The notes: generated by a model not told the origin, from the letters alone. Positions 7,223 through 17,279 are shown, numbered from the stretch's first letter. The stretch: DNA of 64,000 nt from Spirochaetaceae bacterium 4572_59 (GCA_002084805.1 NBMC01000003.1:186001-250000); one strand, 5' to 3'. Program-made: numbers and translations.

Positions 7223-9241
7223 ATGAAAAAATTACTAATCATCGGCGGTGTTGCTGCCGGAGCCACAGCAGCAGCCAGAGCAAGACGTTTAAATAAAGAT
7301 ATTAAAATTACCATGCTGGAAGCAGGACCGGATGTGTCATTTGCCAACTGCGGACTGCCCTACTACATCGGCGGAGATATTAAAAGTCGGAGTAAACTGA
7401 TACTGCAGAGTCCGGAAAGCTTTAAAGATCAGTATGACGTTGATGTTCATACAATGACCGAAGCTATGGAGATTGACCGGGATGCCAAAATAGTAAAGGC
7501 CATTAAGCATCAAACTGGCGAAACCGTCAGCTATGAATACGACAAACTGATCCTTTCACAGGGAGGAAAACCCTTTATCCCAGGAATGGAAGGGACGGAC
7601 AATGACAATGTATTCTCCCTTTGGACTCTGGAAGATATGGACCGGATTGATGATCATATCAAAAATGAGAATCCCCAATCTGCCGTAGTTGTGGGAGGAG
7701 GGTTTATCGGCCTCGAAATGGTGGAAGCCCTGAAAAAACGGGGACTCACTGTTCATAATGTTGAACTGGCTCCCCATATCATGCCCATGATGGAAGCCGA
7801 GATCGCGGGATACCTGCAGGAAGAACTGGATGCCTACAGAGTCTCTCTCCATACGGGGAGATCCGTAACGGCCATAAAAGACAGATCTGTGGTACTGGAT
7901 GACGGCAGCGAACTGGATGCGGATATGGTGCTTCTTTCTGTAGGTGTCCGCCCCACCCTTACCCTGGCAAAACAGGCCGGGTTGGAACTGGGAGAATCGG
8001 GAGGACTTTTGGTAGATGAATACCTTCAGACTTCCGACAAGGATATCCTGGCAGGCGGCGACATGGCAGAGACTATCCACCGTGTCCTGGGGAAAAAAGT
8101 ACGGATTCCCCTGGCCGGACCTGCCAACAGGCAGGGCAGGATAGCCGCCAGCAATGCACTTGCTTCTTCAGAAGAAGAGAAAATGGCCTACAAGGGTGCT
8201 CAGGGAACCTCGATTGTGCGTGTGTTTGAAGCAGTTGCCGGAACCACAGGACTGAATCTGAAACAGGCTCTGAATGCCGGATTGGATGCCCAGGCCATTG
8301 TTATCAGAAAAGAGAATCATGTTTCTTACTACCCCGGTGGCAGGATGCTTAGCATCCACCTTATATATGATGTGAAAAGCGGGAGGATTCTGGGAGCCCA
8401 GACCGCCGGTTACAACGGAGCAGACAAACGACTGGATGTTCTTTCCACAGCCATTGCAGCAGGAATGACCATAGAAGACTTGGCAGAACTGGATCTGGCT
8501 TACGCTCCTCCCTTCGGTTCAGCCAATGACCCTGTCAACATGGCCGGTTTTGTGGCTCAGAACAGACAAAGCGGATACAGCCCCGCCATTACGGCGGCAG
8601 AGGCCGAAGACTTTATTCGGGACAAAGAACTGGCACTGGTTGATATTAGAGACTACTTTTCCTATCAGAAAGGAACTGTTAAGGGCGCGGCAAACCTTGC
8701 TCCTGAAAAACTGCTGGATGCCCTTGCGGCAGTATCAAAAGATACGGCTATTCTGCTTTTTGATGACAGCGGAAAGATTGCCCATCGTACGGTACGTCAA
8801 CTTTTACTGAATGGTTATTCCGAAGCCCGTTATATCAGCGGTGGTTATCCCAGCCTGGAATACTATGCCAGAGGGGCAGGATTTGAGTTTCTTCAGCTTC
8901 CCCTTCAGACTCCGGAGGAAAAAAACCTGACGGAAGAGCTATCCTCCCCGGTAGCAGATAAAAGTATTGAAGAGAATACAAGCTCCATCGATACAAGCGG
9001 TCCGATTGTGATAGACGTTAGATCACCCGAAGAGTTTGCCATGGGGACCCCCCCGGGTGCTGTAAATATTCCTCTGGATGAGCTTCAGAGCAGAATGAAA
9101 GAACTGGGAGCATTAGATAGGGATATAACACTCTTTTGTACATCAGGCGCCCGAAGCGGTTACGGCCAGAGAGTTCTGGTTCAGCAGGGATTCACAAATG
9201 TGAAAAACGGAGGAAGCCTCGGCCAGATGATGGCCGGTTGA
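7223..9241 (+). CDS. CoA-disulfide reductase-like flavoenzyme with two C-terminal rhodanese domains
   Basis: A 672-aa protein. The N-terminal FAD/NAD(P)H module (IIGGVAAGATAAARARR) carries the single-Cys active site SFANCGLPYYIGG with Cys43. This is followed by the NAD motif VVVGGGFIGLEM and the dimerisation domain ending near residue 445. Rhodanese domain 1 spans about 460-550 and domain 2 about 590-672. Domain 2 has the catalytic loop CTSGARS (Cys about 639). Domain 1 has DDSGKIAHR in the same place and no Cys, so it is probably inactive. Relatives reduce CoA disulfide, polysulfide or persulfide. It has a strong GGGG ribosome site and stands alone, with a TTGACA promoter and an inverted repeat upstream. 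Confidence 0.9.
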   Translation: MKKLLIIGGVAAGATAAARARRLNKDIKITMLEAGPDVSFANCGLPYYIGGDIKSRSKLILQSPESFKDQYDVDVHTMTEAMEIDRDAKIVKAIKHQTGETVSYEYDKLILSQGGKPFIPGMEGTDNDNVFSLWTLEDMDRIDDHIKNENPQSAVVVGGGFIGLEMVEALKKRGLTVHNVELAPHIMPMMEAEIAGYLQEELDAYRVSLHTGRSVTAIKDRSVVLDDGSELDADMVLLSVGVRPTLTLAKQAGLELGESGGLLVDEYLQTSDKDILAGGDMAETIHRVLGKKVRIPLAGPANRQGRIAASNALASSEEEKMAYKGAQGTSIVRVFEAVAGTTGLNLKQALNAGLDAQAIVIRKENHVSYYPGGRMLSIHLIYDVKSGRILGAQTAGYNGADKRLDVLSTAIAAGMTIEDLAELDLAYAPPFGSANDPVNMAGFVAQNRQSGYSPAITAAEAEDFIRDKELALVDIRDYFSYQKGTVKGAANLAPEKLLDALAAVSKDTAILLFDDSGKIAHRTVRQLLLNGYSEARYISGGYPSLEYYARGAGFEFLQLPLQTPEEKNLTEELSSPVADKSIEENTSSIDTSGPIVIDVRSPEEFAMGTPPGAVNIPLDELQSRMKELGALDRDITLFCTSGARSGYGQRVLVQQGFTNVKNGGSLGQMMAG

Positions 9242-9375
9242 AAAGCCCAATCAAATAAGATAATTGTGTCATAATATGCAAAAATCGCAGAATCGTTCTA
9301 ATATCTACAGAAATGTATCATTGTTATCCCCTGTAAACGCCCCTACAATTAACTAACTACAGAAAGGAGACATGT

Positions 9376-10677
9376 ATGAAAAGAATGACAGCCCTCTTAT
9401 TGATGTTGACTCTAACTGTTACCTTGACACCGGTTTTTGCCGGTGGTTCTCAGGAAACAGATGAGGGTCCCATTACAATAACATTTTGGACTCATGAAGA
9501 TCCAAACAGAACTGAGATTGAGAATCGATATATTGCTGAGTTCGAAGCAACTCATCCCAATATTACAATCGAAAGGGTAACTCAATCGTCTACTAAAATT
9601 CAGGAGCTTATTTTAACCGCTTTTGCAGCCAATCAGGGTCCGGATATTTTCAATATGTCAATTGAAGATGAGTTTGCCTATATTGCCAATGGCCGTGTTG
9701 CTTCAGTCGATGCGGAAGCAGCAGGCTATTCAGATATTGAAGCGTTGAGTGATGCCTATGCTCCGGGATCTCTGGATCCTGTCACTGTTGATGGAAAGAT
9801 TTACGGACTCCCTCTTGAACTCACAAACTGGTCAATTTATATCAACAAGAAAGTTTTTATTGATGCCGGTCTTGATCCCGAAAAAGACTACCCGAAGACA
9901 TGGGAAGAGATGGCAGATGTTTCCGAGAAACTGATTATTAGAGATGGCGACATCATTACAAGACGTGGATTTGATTTCCGCTATCCCTACTATCTGGTTT
10001 CATTTGTTCCCATGGTTGAACAGCTTGGTGGCAAATTAATCAGCGATGACGGAAAAACTGCCATTATCAATGATGAAGCATGGCTTACATTTCTGAAATA
10101 TATGAAAGAGTGGGGACCGAACGGTAGAAATTTAGGTTCTCCTACATATAAAAATGCAAGAAAACTCTTTAACAAAGATAATAATGATATAGGTATGGCA
10201 CTGACTGGTCTCTATCAGCAGGGTCGTATTCATGCGGATAATGCGGAATTTTATGATAGTGGTGAGTGGATGGTTGTCCCCTTTCCTACTTTTGAAAATG
10301 CCGTTAATGACGTTGCTGCCTGCTACTACGGCCATTATTATATGGTAAACAGTCAAAAGAGTGATGCTCAGCAGAAAGCTGCCTGGGAATTTGTCGGATA
10401 TATGTTAAGCCATGGTGAAGAATACCTGCAGAAGGTGAACATTGTTCAGCCTACAAAAACACTGATGAGTTCTGAAGCATATACCGGAATGCCCTATTCT
10501 AGTGTTTTCGCTAAAGATCTGGAACGGGGACACGTTGTCTATTTCGGAGAAGAGAGTGCAAAACTTCAGGAATTGATAAAGGGTGCTGTTGAATCTGTTA
10601 TGCTTTCAGGGGTATCACCAGAAAAGGCTCTGGCCACTCTCCGTGCAGAAGCTCAGGAGATGCTGGAAGATAAATAG
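9376..10677 (+). CDS. sugar ABC transporter, extracellular binding protein (family 1)
   Basis: A 433-aa MalE-like binding protein with a signal peptide ending in PVFAGGSQE, a form typical of spirochaete binding proteins. The mature part starts with ITITFWTHEDPNRTEIENRY, and the family signature (DGKIYGLPLE, INKKVFIDAGL, PKTWEEM) is complete. It captures a sugar or oligosaccharide outside the membrane and delivers it to the two permeases encoded downstream. The start has AGAAAGGAG before it. It is followed by a 230-base gap before the permease genes, a common arrangement that allows higher expression of the binding protein. Confidence 0.92.
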   Translation: MKRMTALLLMLTLTVTLTPVFAGGSQETDEGPITITFWTHEDPNRTEIENRYIAEFEATHPNITIERVTQSSTKIQELILTAFAANQGPDIFNMSIEDEFAYIANGRVASVDAEAAGYSDIEALSDAYAPGSLDPVTVDGKIYGLPLELTNWSIYINKKVFIDAGLDPEKDYPKTWEEMADVSEKLIIRDGDIITRRGFDFRYPYYLVSFVPMVEQLGGKLISDDGKTAIINDEAWLTFLKYMKEWGPNGRNLGSPTYKNARKLFNKDNNDIGMALTGLYQQGRIHADNAEFYDSGEWMVVPFPTFENAVNDVAACYYGHYYMVNSQKSDAQQKAAWEFVGYMLSHGEEYLQKVNIVQPTKTLMSSEAYTGMPYSSVFAKDLERGHVVYFGEESAKLQELIKGAVESVMLSGVSPEKALATLRAEAQEMLEDK

Positions 10678-10907
10678 ATTAACTTGTAAGTATTCCTTCA
10701 TTTTTTCAAGACCTTGTACTGCTGTGCCTGCTGAATTTTCAGTCAATCAGCCTCAGCAGTATGAGGTTCCTGCACTTACCAACAGCTTGGATCAGAGAAT
10801 ATACGGATCAGTTGCTTTAAAATTGGTCTATCTTCACTCTTGAAAGACCTATCCGATTCAACCAATCCATATTTTTAAATTAAACCATTTTGATAAAAGG
10901 GAGATCT
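10678..10907 (+). promoter_or_regulatory. gap between binding protein and permease genes with possible attenuating hairpins
   Basis: No open gene is seen here. Two weak hairpins can be drawn: CTGCTGA (near 10729) with TCAGCAG (near 10754), and GGTCT with AGACC (about 10828-10850). Neither has a proper T run. They could slow transcription or protect the binding-protein transcript from decay; this is inference from position. Confidence 0.3.
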
Positions 10908-11828
10908 ATGAAATCACAACAAAAAAGAATAAAACATCAAAGTGTTGAAAAAAAACAGGCGCGTTGGGGTATTGCATTTGTTATTCCATCTTTAGTTTTC
11001 TTCTCACTTTTTAATTTTTATCCTATTATAAATGCTTTCTATACCAGTTTCTTCAAGAAGAAAGTACTCTCACTTAAACCTCCCACATTTATAGGAATTG
11101 ATAATTATGTGTATCTGATCCAATCATCAAATTTCTGGAATTCAATACGGGCTACAGTAGTTTTTACTTTAGGAACCTTCATCCCTCTGTTAGTTTCAAG
11201 CTTGCTGTTTGCCGTACTTATTATTTCCATAAAAAAGGGAAATAAGTTTTTTCAAATAGCTTTATACGCCCCTGCCGTACTCTCCTCCGTAGTCTCTGCC
11301 GCCATCTGGCTTCTGATTTTTGATCCGAGAGGGTTGGCAAATCAATGGGCAAATGTTCTGTTGAATACCTGGGGAGCAGACCATAACTGGCTTGCCAACT
11401 GGACAATGGTTCAAATATCGACCATGCTCGTTTACTTCTGGAAATACATTGGCTATTTCGTAATTATTTTTATAGCAGGTCTATCATCCATTCCCAAAAG
11501 TCTTTATGAAGCCGCCCAGATTGACGGGACGAATTCCTGGCAGGAATTCTGGCAAATTACCCTGCCTCTGCTCAAACCTACTGTCGTTCTTGTTTCCACA
11601 ATGTCCATGCTTCAGTGTCTCAAAACATTTGGAACACAATACCTTTTTACACAGTCTGGCGCTCCGCAGGATCCGATCAATGTTATAACCATGAATATCT
11701 ACAACACAGGTATCCGTGACCACCGGATAGGCCGGGCAAGTACCATGAGTATCATTTTATTTATTATCATGCTCTTTTTCACCTGGTTGCAGTTTAAGAC
11801 TTCAAAAAGTGATGACGTAGAATATTAA
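10908..11828 (+). CDS. sugar ABC transporter, permease 1 (MalF-type)
   Basis: A 306-aa permease starting MKSQQKRIKHQS after GGGAG. It has six predicted membrane segments beginning with WGIAFVIPSLVFFSLF, and the coupling motif EAAQIDGTNSWQEFWQITLPLL (about residues 205-226) that contacts the ATPase. No ATPase gene is in this operon; as in many CUT1 systems, a shared MsmK/UgpC-type ATPase encoded elsewhere must serve it. An in-frame codon six positions upstream is less likely as a start because the ribosome site lies between them. Confidence 0.92.
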   Translation: MKSQQKRIKHQSVEKKQARWGIAFVIPSLVFFSLFNFYPIINAFYTSFFKKKVLSLKPPTFIGIDNYVYLIQSSNFWNSIRATVVFTLGTFIPLLVSSLLFAVLIISIKKGNKFFQIALYAPAVLSSVVSAAIWLLIFDPRGLANQWANVLLNTWGADHNWLANWTMVQISTMLVYFWKYIGYFVIIFIAGLSSIPKSLYEAAQIDGTNSWQEFWQITLPLLKPTVVLVSTMSMLQCLKTFGTQYLFTQSGAPQDPINVITMNIYNTGIRDHRIGRASTMSIILFIIMLFFTWLQFKTSKSDDVEY

Positions 11829-11843
11829 TTCCAGGAGGACAGT

Positions 11844-12749
11844 ATGCAAACTATACCAATAGATTCAACTAAAACAGATTTTTTTAAAATTTCCTTTCTC
11901 TACAGAGGATTACAACTACGAAAATGGCGGAATCTAATCGTCTGGGTTCTGTTGATTCCCATGACCGTTTTTACATTGACACCGATTCTCTATATGTTTA
12001 CGGCCTCGCTCATGCCGGCAAAAGACATTATGAAAATGCCGTTCCACTGGATTCCCCGGAGTTTCCATTATGAGAACTTCGTTATAGCCATTACAGGAAA
12101 TGACGGTTCCTATATATTTCTGCGTAATATTTATAACTCATTGATTGTTGCCCTTGTTTGTGCAGCAACCACGGTTGTTCTGTCGGCATTGACGGGATAC
12201 GGTCTGGCAAAATTCAGATTCCGGGGACGACATCTTATTTTTATGGTAATTATGGCAACCATGATGATTCCATTTGAAGCAATAATGATTCCCTTGTATA
12301 TGGTTACCACAAAACTGGGAATTCAGAACTCCTATACAGGCCTGATCCTTCCATTTCTTGTCAATGCATTCGGGGTTTTCATGATGCGGCAATATCTGAT
12401 AACATTCCCAGTGGAATTCCTTGATGCTGCACGAGTAGATGGGATGTCAGAACCGGAGATCTTTTCAAAAATAGTATTTCCCAACTGTAAACCGGCTATT
12501 GCCACTCTGGCTATTCTGGCATTCAGGGCTCAGTGGGATAATCTTCTTTGGCCCCTGCTTATTTCGCAGAGTGAAAAAATGAAAACCATTCCGCTCTATA
12601 TCGTTAAATTCACGTCTGAGATGAACACCGATGAGGGAGCCATGATGGCAGTAGCAGCTATTGCAAGTATTCCTATGTTTCTGCTGTTTTTCTCGCTGTC
12701 GAACTACTTTATCAGCGGCACATCCGTCTATTCATCCCGGAAGGGGTAA
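11844..12749 (+). CDS. sugar ABC transporter, permease 2 (MalG-type)
   Basis: A 301-aa partner permease with an excellent AGGAGG site 15 bases after the first permease stop. It has membrane segments from about residue 35 (LIVWVLLIPMTVFTLTPIL) and the coupling loop LDAARVDGMSEPEIFSKIVFPN. The protein ends with the usual FISGTSVYS-like tail. With the upstream binding protein and permease it forms a CUT1 importer lacking its own ATPase. Confidence 0.92.
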   Translation: MQTIPIDSTKTDFFKISFLYRGLQLRKWRNLIVWVLLIPMTVFTLTPILYMFTASLMPAKDIMKMPFHWIPRSFHYENFVIAITGNDGSYIFLRNIYNSLIVALVCAATTVVLSALTGYGLAKFRFRGRHLIFMVIMATMMIPFEAIMIPLYMVTTKLGIQNSYTGLILPFLVNAFGVFMMRQYLITFPVEFLDAARVDGMSEPEIFSKIVFPNCKPAIATLAILAFRAQWDNLLWPLLISQSEKMKTIPLYIVKFTSEMNTDEGAMMAVAAIASIPMFLLFFSLSNYFISGTSVYSSRKG

Positions 12750-12814
12750 TAGCGGAGAGTATGTCAAAATGATGGAACCGGATTTAAAATGAGTCCGTTT
12801 CCATCGTTTTTCTA

Positions 12815-13543
12815 TCAGCCGCCCCGCCTATACTCACGAGGGGTGACACCGGTGAATCGTTTAAACATCCTGCTGAAATAACTACCACTGGAGAATCCGC
12901 ACTGCAGATATATGTCTGTAATAAGTAATCCGGGGTTCTTAAGGAGCTGCATGGCATTCCGGATCCGACAGTAAAGAAGATACTCCAAAAAGGTATAACC
13001 GGAATGCTGCTTTAACAGATGACTCAGATGGCTCTCGGAAATCCCTATCTGTTTTGCAGTAGAGTGAATACTTATATCTTCGCAAAAGTGTGCTTCAATT
13101 ATCCCCATGGCGTCCCGAATGTAAGGGTCACCCGGAGGAATTGATTCCGGGAATGCCCATTTAAGAGAGACCAGTCGACTGTCTTTGAGTTTTGTACACA
13201 AACGGTGAACTGTATTCAACAACTCATCTTCCTCAATTGGCTTCAGTAGATAATCAAAAACACCAAGCCGTATAGCACGCTGTGCCGGCTCAAAATCATT
13301 GAAACCCGTAATGATGATAGCAGCATCCGGTTTCGTTTTTTCCAGCATATCAAGCCCGCTTTGACCCGGAAGCCGTATATCGGTTACAACGATATCGGGA
13401 TTTAATGCTTCAATAACTTTTTCTCCCTCAATTCCGTCTTCGGCTTCTCCGATTATCCGGCAGTTGACCTTATCCCAGGGGATCGTCAAAACCAGTTCTT
13501 TTCTGATGAGCGCTTCATCTTCCACAAGGACTATATTGAACAT
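12815..13543 (-). CDS. YesN-type response regulator (receiver plus AraC-like DNA-binding domain)
   Basis: A 242-aa regulator. The receiver domain (1-120) contains the acidic pocket VEDEALIRKE, the phospho-acceptor Asp in DIVVTDIRLPG, and Lys in LLKPIEE. Two AraC helix-turn-helix units (about 145-240) end in GFSSGSYFSRMFKRFTGVTP. Such regulators sit beside sugar ABC transporters and activate them. Here the gene converges with the MalEFG-like genes. Its start overlaps the end of the kinase gene by 13 bases. Since that kinase is broken, this regulator may be unphosphorylated or served by another kinase. Confidence 0.92.
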   Translation of the reverse strand: MFNIVLVEDEALIRKELVLTIPWDKVNCRIIGEAEDGIEGEKVIEALNPDIVVTDIRLPGQSGLDMLEKTKPDAAIIITGFNDFEPAQRAIRLGVFDYLLKPIEEDELLNTVHRLCTKLKDSRLVSLKWAFPESIPPGDPYIRDAMGIIEAHFCEDISIHSTAKQIGISESHLSHLLKQHSGYTFLEYLLYCRIRNAMQLLKNPGLLITDIYLQCGFSSGSYFSRMFKRFTGVTPREYRRGG

Positions 13544-15119
13544 TCGCGTTGCTCCTCCTTATCGGGAAGAATAATTCGGACAACTGTCCCGCATCCCGGT
13601 TTACTCGTTACTTTCAGAGAGGCATCTCCCCCGTAAAACAAATACAGTCTCCTCCGTACATTTTCAATTCCAATATGTTGACGCTTTATATTGTCGATCT
13701 CCATTGTTTTCAAGGCGAATCCCACACCGTTATCCTGAATTAGAATAATTATTTTCATATCACGTCTGAATACTGTTATCTTCAACAGCCAGTTTTCCCG
13801 TTTTGGTTCTAATCCATGTGTCACGGCGTTCTCGACAAAGGGTTGAATGATAAGTTTGGGAGCCTGAACAGATCGAATAGTATCATCTATATTTATAACA
13901 GTTTTCAGTTTTAGAGGAAATCGAATTTTCTGAATGGTCAGATAGCTGTTAACAAGATTAAAACTATCACCCAGAGGGATAATATCATCACTGCTGTCTA
14001 TGGCATTCCGCAGTAACCTTCCCAGCTCAGTTGAAACCGTAAGGATCTGTTCCTCCCCATGAAGTTTAGCAATGGCCTTTATGGTGTATAGGGTATTGTA
14101 TAGAAAATGTGGATTGATCTGGGCCTGCAAAGCTCTTCGCTCTGCTTCCCGGAGTTGACGTTCCTCTTCTTTAGTCAATTGAGGATTGGCTTTGATATAC
14201 GCTTTGACATAAGAAATGACAGGATAAAAGCGGCCAGGATGCTGAGGAACAGAATAAGAGTTGTTGTAATGGAGATGTTACTTAAAACGAGACTGTATGA
14301 TGACGTTTCAATAATTCCAACCAGAGCCAGATTTGTTTCTGGGATCTCCCGCATGGCAACGACATAGTCCGGAATAGTATTTTTTCTCATAAGGGAGGGT
14401 TTTGAATGCTCCCGCAGTACCGACAATGCCGGAAAAAGGCTGAAATCGCCAAATACTTCCGTATGGAGAAGGGAACTTGCCTTCAAGGTCTCCGTATCGA
14501 TAAGCACCAGATCGTTAAACAGTTTTTCCTTGCATAAGGCACTTAAGGTGGAGGAAAACAAATCAATAATGGCATATCCGATGATTATATTCTCCTCACT
14601 GACAATCGTACGGACCAGATTCATCATAATCACATCATTCCGCTTATTGACATAGCGCTCGGTCAGTAAAAGTGTAGAGAACCCATTTTTTGCCATAATA
14701 GAGGGAATACTTGAATCATTGTTGTTATATCGGAAATCATACTGTGAGGGAAACTCATGAGTAGAATACTGGATTTTCCCTTTTGCACTTACAATATGGG
14801 CAGATGCATTATAGATCTGCCCCCGCATGATCGAGTAGATTTCCTGATAGATCTGCTTGCTTTCAATAGACACGGATGAAGATAATACCTGCTGGATTAT
14901 AGTACTGTTTGCCAGAAGATAAGTGTTATGTCTGTATTCATCAAGGCTATCGACAAAGTTCTCGATTGTCCGATTGATCGATTCTTCTGCCTGATGGGTC
15001 AGGTTGGTCTTTAACGTACCGGATATGAACGTATAGTAGTAGAAACTCAGAAAAAGAATCGGGATAAGAGATATCAACAGAAAAAATGTTATCAACCGGA
15101 TAAAAAAAGTGTTTTTCAT
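13531..15119 (-). pseudogene. YesM-type sensor histidine kinase, broken by loss of the HAMP/linker region
   Basis: Two frames abut at 14175-14178. The upstream frame (15119 to 14175, 314 codons) holds membrane segment 1 (about 7-27), an extracellular Cache-like sensor, and membrane segment 2 followed by MSKRISKPIL, where a HAMP domain should begin. The downstream frame (14178 to 13531) holds LTKEEERQLREAERRA, the phospho-acceptor INPHFLYNTL, and the ATPase boxes DNGVGF and IGIENVRRRL. About 45-55 residues of HAMP and linker found in relatives are absent and the frame changes at the join. A deletion fused 'SKPIL' to 'QLTKEEE'. Translation of the second part could only start at TTG 14178, giving a soluble kinase core without sensor. 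Confidence 0.82.
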
Positions 15120-15203
15120 TGTTTATTACCAGTTATATCATATATGCGGATACCCAGAATTGACACCACTTTTATTTCTTTCCTGAAAGGGATTCCCCCC
15201 CCT

Positions 15204-15770
15204 TCAAACAGGCATACACAGGATCTCCCGAAGGGAGAGAATATCCCGGAACTGTATGCTCCGAATCCCAAGAGAAGCAGCTGCGGCCACATTTTCAGGA
15301 AAGTCGTCTATAAAGACAGCCTCCCCGGGTCGGACTTTTTCCTTCTCAAGGATAATCTCCCAAAATCGGGGATCCGGCTTTGATACTCCCATCAGATGAG
15401 AAGCATAGACTTTATGAAAAGGGAGATAATCCCCCCGCTCCACAGAAATATCCCAATGAGGTTTTATGGTATTGGATCCGCAAACGACACGGTTATTCTT
15501 TTTAAGTTCTACAATCAAATCCACCATGGCCTTATCCAATTTGGGATTAAAAAAATGTCCCCACTGAGGTGGCTTTATTTCAGTTTCATGGAGTCTATTG
15601 AATTCGGTCCAATACTGCTGTTCTGTTATTTGCCCGGATGAATACCGGGTCATCAGGTCGTCCCGATAAAGAGCCATCATATCAAGGTCGCAGCCTTCAG
15701 CGGCTAAAATGTCCTTTAACGTAAAAATATTGTGGAGGACAACCCCTCCCATATCAAATATATAAAGCAT
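15204..15770 (-). CDS. HAD-superfamily phosphatase (YihX-like)
   Basis: A 188-aa HAD hydrolase starting MLYIFDMGGVV at 15770, with AAAGGA upstream. Motif I is FDMGG, where the second acidic residue is Gly as in the YihX/alpha-glucose-1-phosphatase group. The conserved Lys lies in VSKPDPRFWE and motif III/IV is VFIDDFPEN. The protein presumably dephosphorylates a small sugar phosphate or nucleotide in the cytosol. Codons upstream of 15770 in the same frame show no protein-like composition and were not included. Confidence 0.85.
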   Translation of the reverse strand: MLYIFDMGGVVLHNIFTLKDILAAEGCDLDMMALYRDDLMTRYSSGQITEQQYWTEFNRLHETEIKPPQWGHFFNPKLDKAMVDLIVELKKNNRVVCGSNTIKPHWDISVERGDYLPFHKVYASHLMGVSKPDPRFWEIILEKEKVRPGEAVFIDDFPENVAAAASLGIRSIQFRDILSLREILCMPV

Positions 15771-16034
15771 CCGTCTTTCCTTTTTGTGCAGACCGCAAAA
15801 CCGTCCACCAAGTAGTAAGATATTGTATCCGAATATATTAAACAGAGAAACAGGAATGACAGCAATTCTCGAGCTATCAGGTAGTTGAAGTATTAAGCAG
15901 ATATGATAGTAGACAAGCTTGAAGACGCAGAAAGTTGAAACTATATCTGTTCTAATTATTCTCTTCATGTTATATTGACACTTAATTATTTTTTGTCAAA
16001 AATAAAGTTATATGCTTTCCCGGAGGAATCAGAT

Positions 16035-17279
16035 ATGAAAAATCCCGACGATATTGTCGTAACAGGAATCGGAACCATAACAGCCATAGGATTGAACAAA
16101 GATGAGTTCTGGAAAAACCTGACCGCTGGTGTCTCCGGTGCCGATCAGATTAAAGCCTTTGATACAGAAGGATTCAAATCGACCATAGCCTGTGAAGTCA
16201 AAGGCTTCAAGGCCAGTGATTATATTGAAAAAAAGAGTGCCCGAAAGATGACAAGGTTTTCTCAATTGGCAGTTTGTGCCGCCGTAGAAGCCGTAAAAGA
16301 TGCCGCGCTGGACTTCAGCACCATAGAGCCGGAAAGAGCCGGCTGTGTCATTGGTTCCGCCGCGGGAGACTATGAGGTTCTTGAAAAACAGTTTGCCATC
16401 CTTGCGGAAAGAGGTCCCGGACGTGGAAACCCTCTGGCAGTACCCAAAATTATTCCCAATATGGCCGCCGGAAATGTCGCGATAGAACTGGGAATCCACG
16501 GTCCAAACTTTGCGGCACTTTCCGCCTGTGCCACAGGAGTCCACTCCATCGCAATGGCCATGAATATGCTACAGCTTGGTCAGGCGGATGTCATGGTGGC
16601 GGGCGGTACGGAATCTACGATTACCCCCCTTGTTGTAGATTCCTATGCCTGCATGAAAGTTCTTAGCCAAAGAAATGATGATCCTCTGACAGCCAGCAGA
16701 CCCTTTGATAAAGACCGGGACGGTTTTGTTATCGGTGAAGGTTCGGGTGTTCTGATTTTGGAGAAAAGATCCCATGCGGAAAAACGGGGAGCCAGAATTT
16801 ACGCGGTACTGGGAGGAATAGGTATGACCGCTGATGCATCCAGCATTGCCGCACCCGATGTTGAGGGAACCTGGGCGAGTAAAGCCATGGAAATTGCCAT
16901 CAGAGAAGCCGGCTTGACTCCTGGTCAGATCGGATATATCAACGCCCACGGGACCTCAACTCAGGCCAATGACAAAACCGAAACCCGTGCTATTTATAAT
17001 CTCTTTGGAGAGAGAGCCGCAAAGCTCCCTGTCAGTTCCAATAAATCCATGATTGGTCATACACTGGGAGCGTCTGGAGCCATTGAAACCGCAGCCACCA
17101 TACTGAGTTTGCAAAAGGGAATACTACCGCCGACCATCAACCAGATCACTCCCGATCCCGAATGTCAGCTGGATACCATCCCCAACCATGCCCGGGAAGT
17201 AAAAGTGCAAGCCGCCCTGACCAACAGTTTTGGTTTCGGTGGACAAAATGCGTCTCTGGCGATTATTGCCGAGGAATAA
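16035..17279 (+). CDS. fabF: beta-ketoacyl-ACP synthase II
   Basis: A 414-aa thiolase-fold condensing enzyme of fatty acid synthesis. The catalytic triad is visible: Cys165 in SACATGVHS, His305 in NAHGTST and His342 in SMIGHTLGASGA, with the FGFGGQN loop near the C-terminus. The start at 16035 follows GGAGG. No other fab or acpP gene is nearby, so this is a stand-alone copy. It could serve general chain elongation or a dedicated lipid. Confidence 0.93.
   Translation: MKNPDDIVVTGIGTITAIGLNKDEFWKNLTAGVSGADQIKAFDTEGFKSTIACEVKGFKASDYIEKKSARKMTRFSQLAVCAAVEAVKDAALDFSTIEPERAGCVIGSAAGDYEVLEKQFAILAERGPGRGNPLAVPKIIPNMAAGNVAIELGIHGPNFAALSACATGVHSIAMAMNMLQLGQADVMVAGGTESTITPLVVDSYACMKVLSQRNDDPLTASRPFDKDRDGFVIGEGSGVLILEKRSHAEKRGARIYAVLGGIGMTADASSIAAPDVEGTWASKAMEIAIREAGLTPGQIGYINAHGTSTQANDKTETRAIYNLFGERAAKLPVSSNKSMIGHTLGASGAIETAATILSLQKGILPPTINQITPDPECQLDTIPNHAREVKVQAALTNSFGFGGQNASLAIIAEE

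Noticed and set aside
9329-9344. cre-type catabolite site TGTAAACGCCCCTACA
   Set aside because: Only the outer four bases are symmetric, and the centre does not match the LacI/CcpA CG core.
13531-15119. Two separate genes, a membrane sensor and a soluble kinase, meeting at 14175-14178
   Set aside because: Together they match one YesM-type protein with the HAMP/linker missing. The second part has only a TTG start without a ribosome site, so a pseudogene is more likely.
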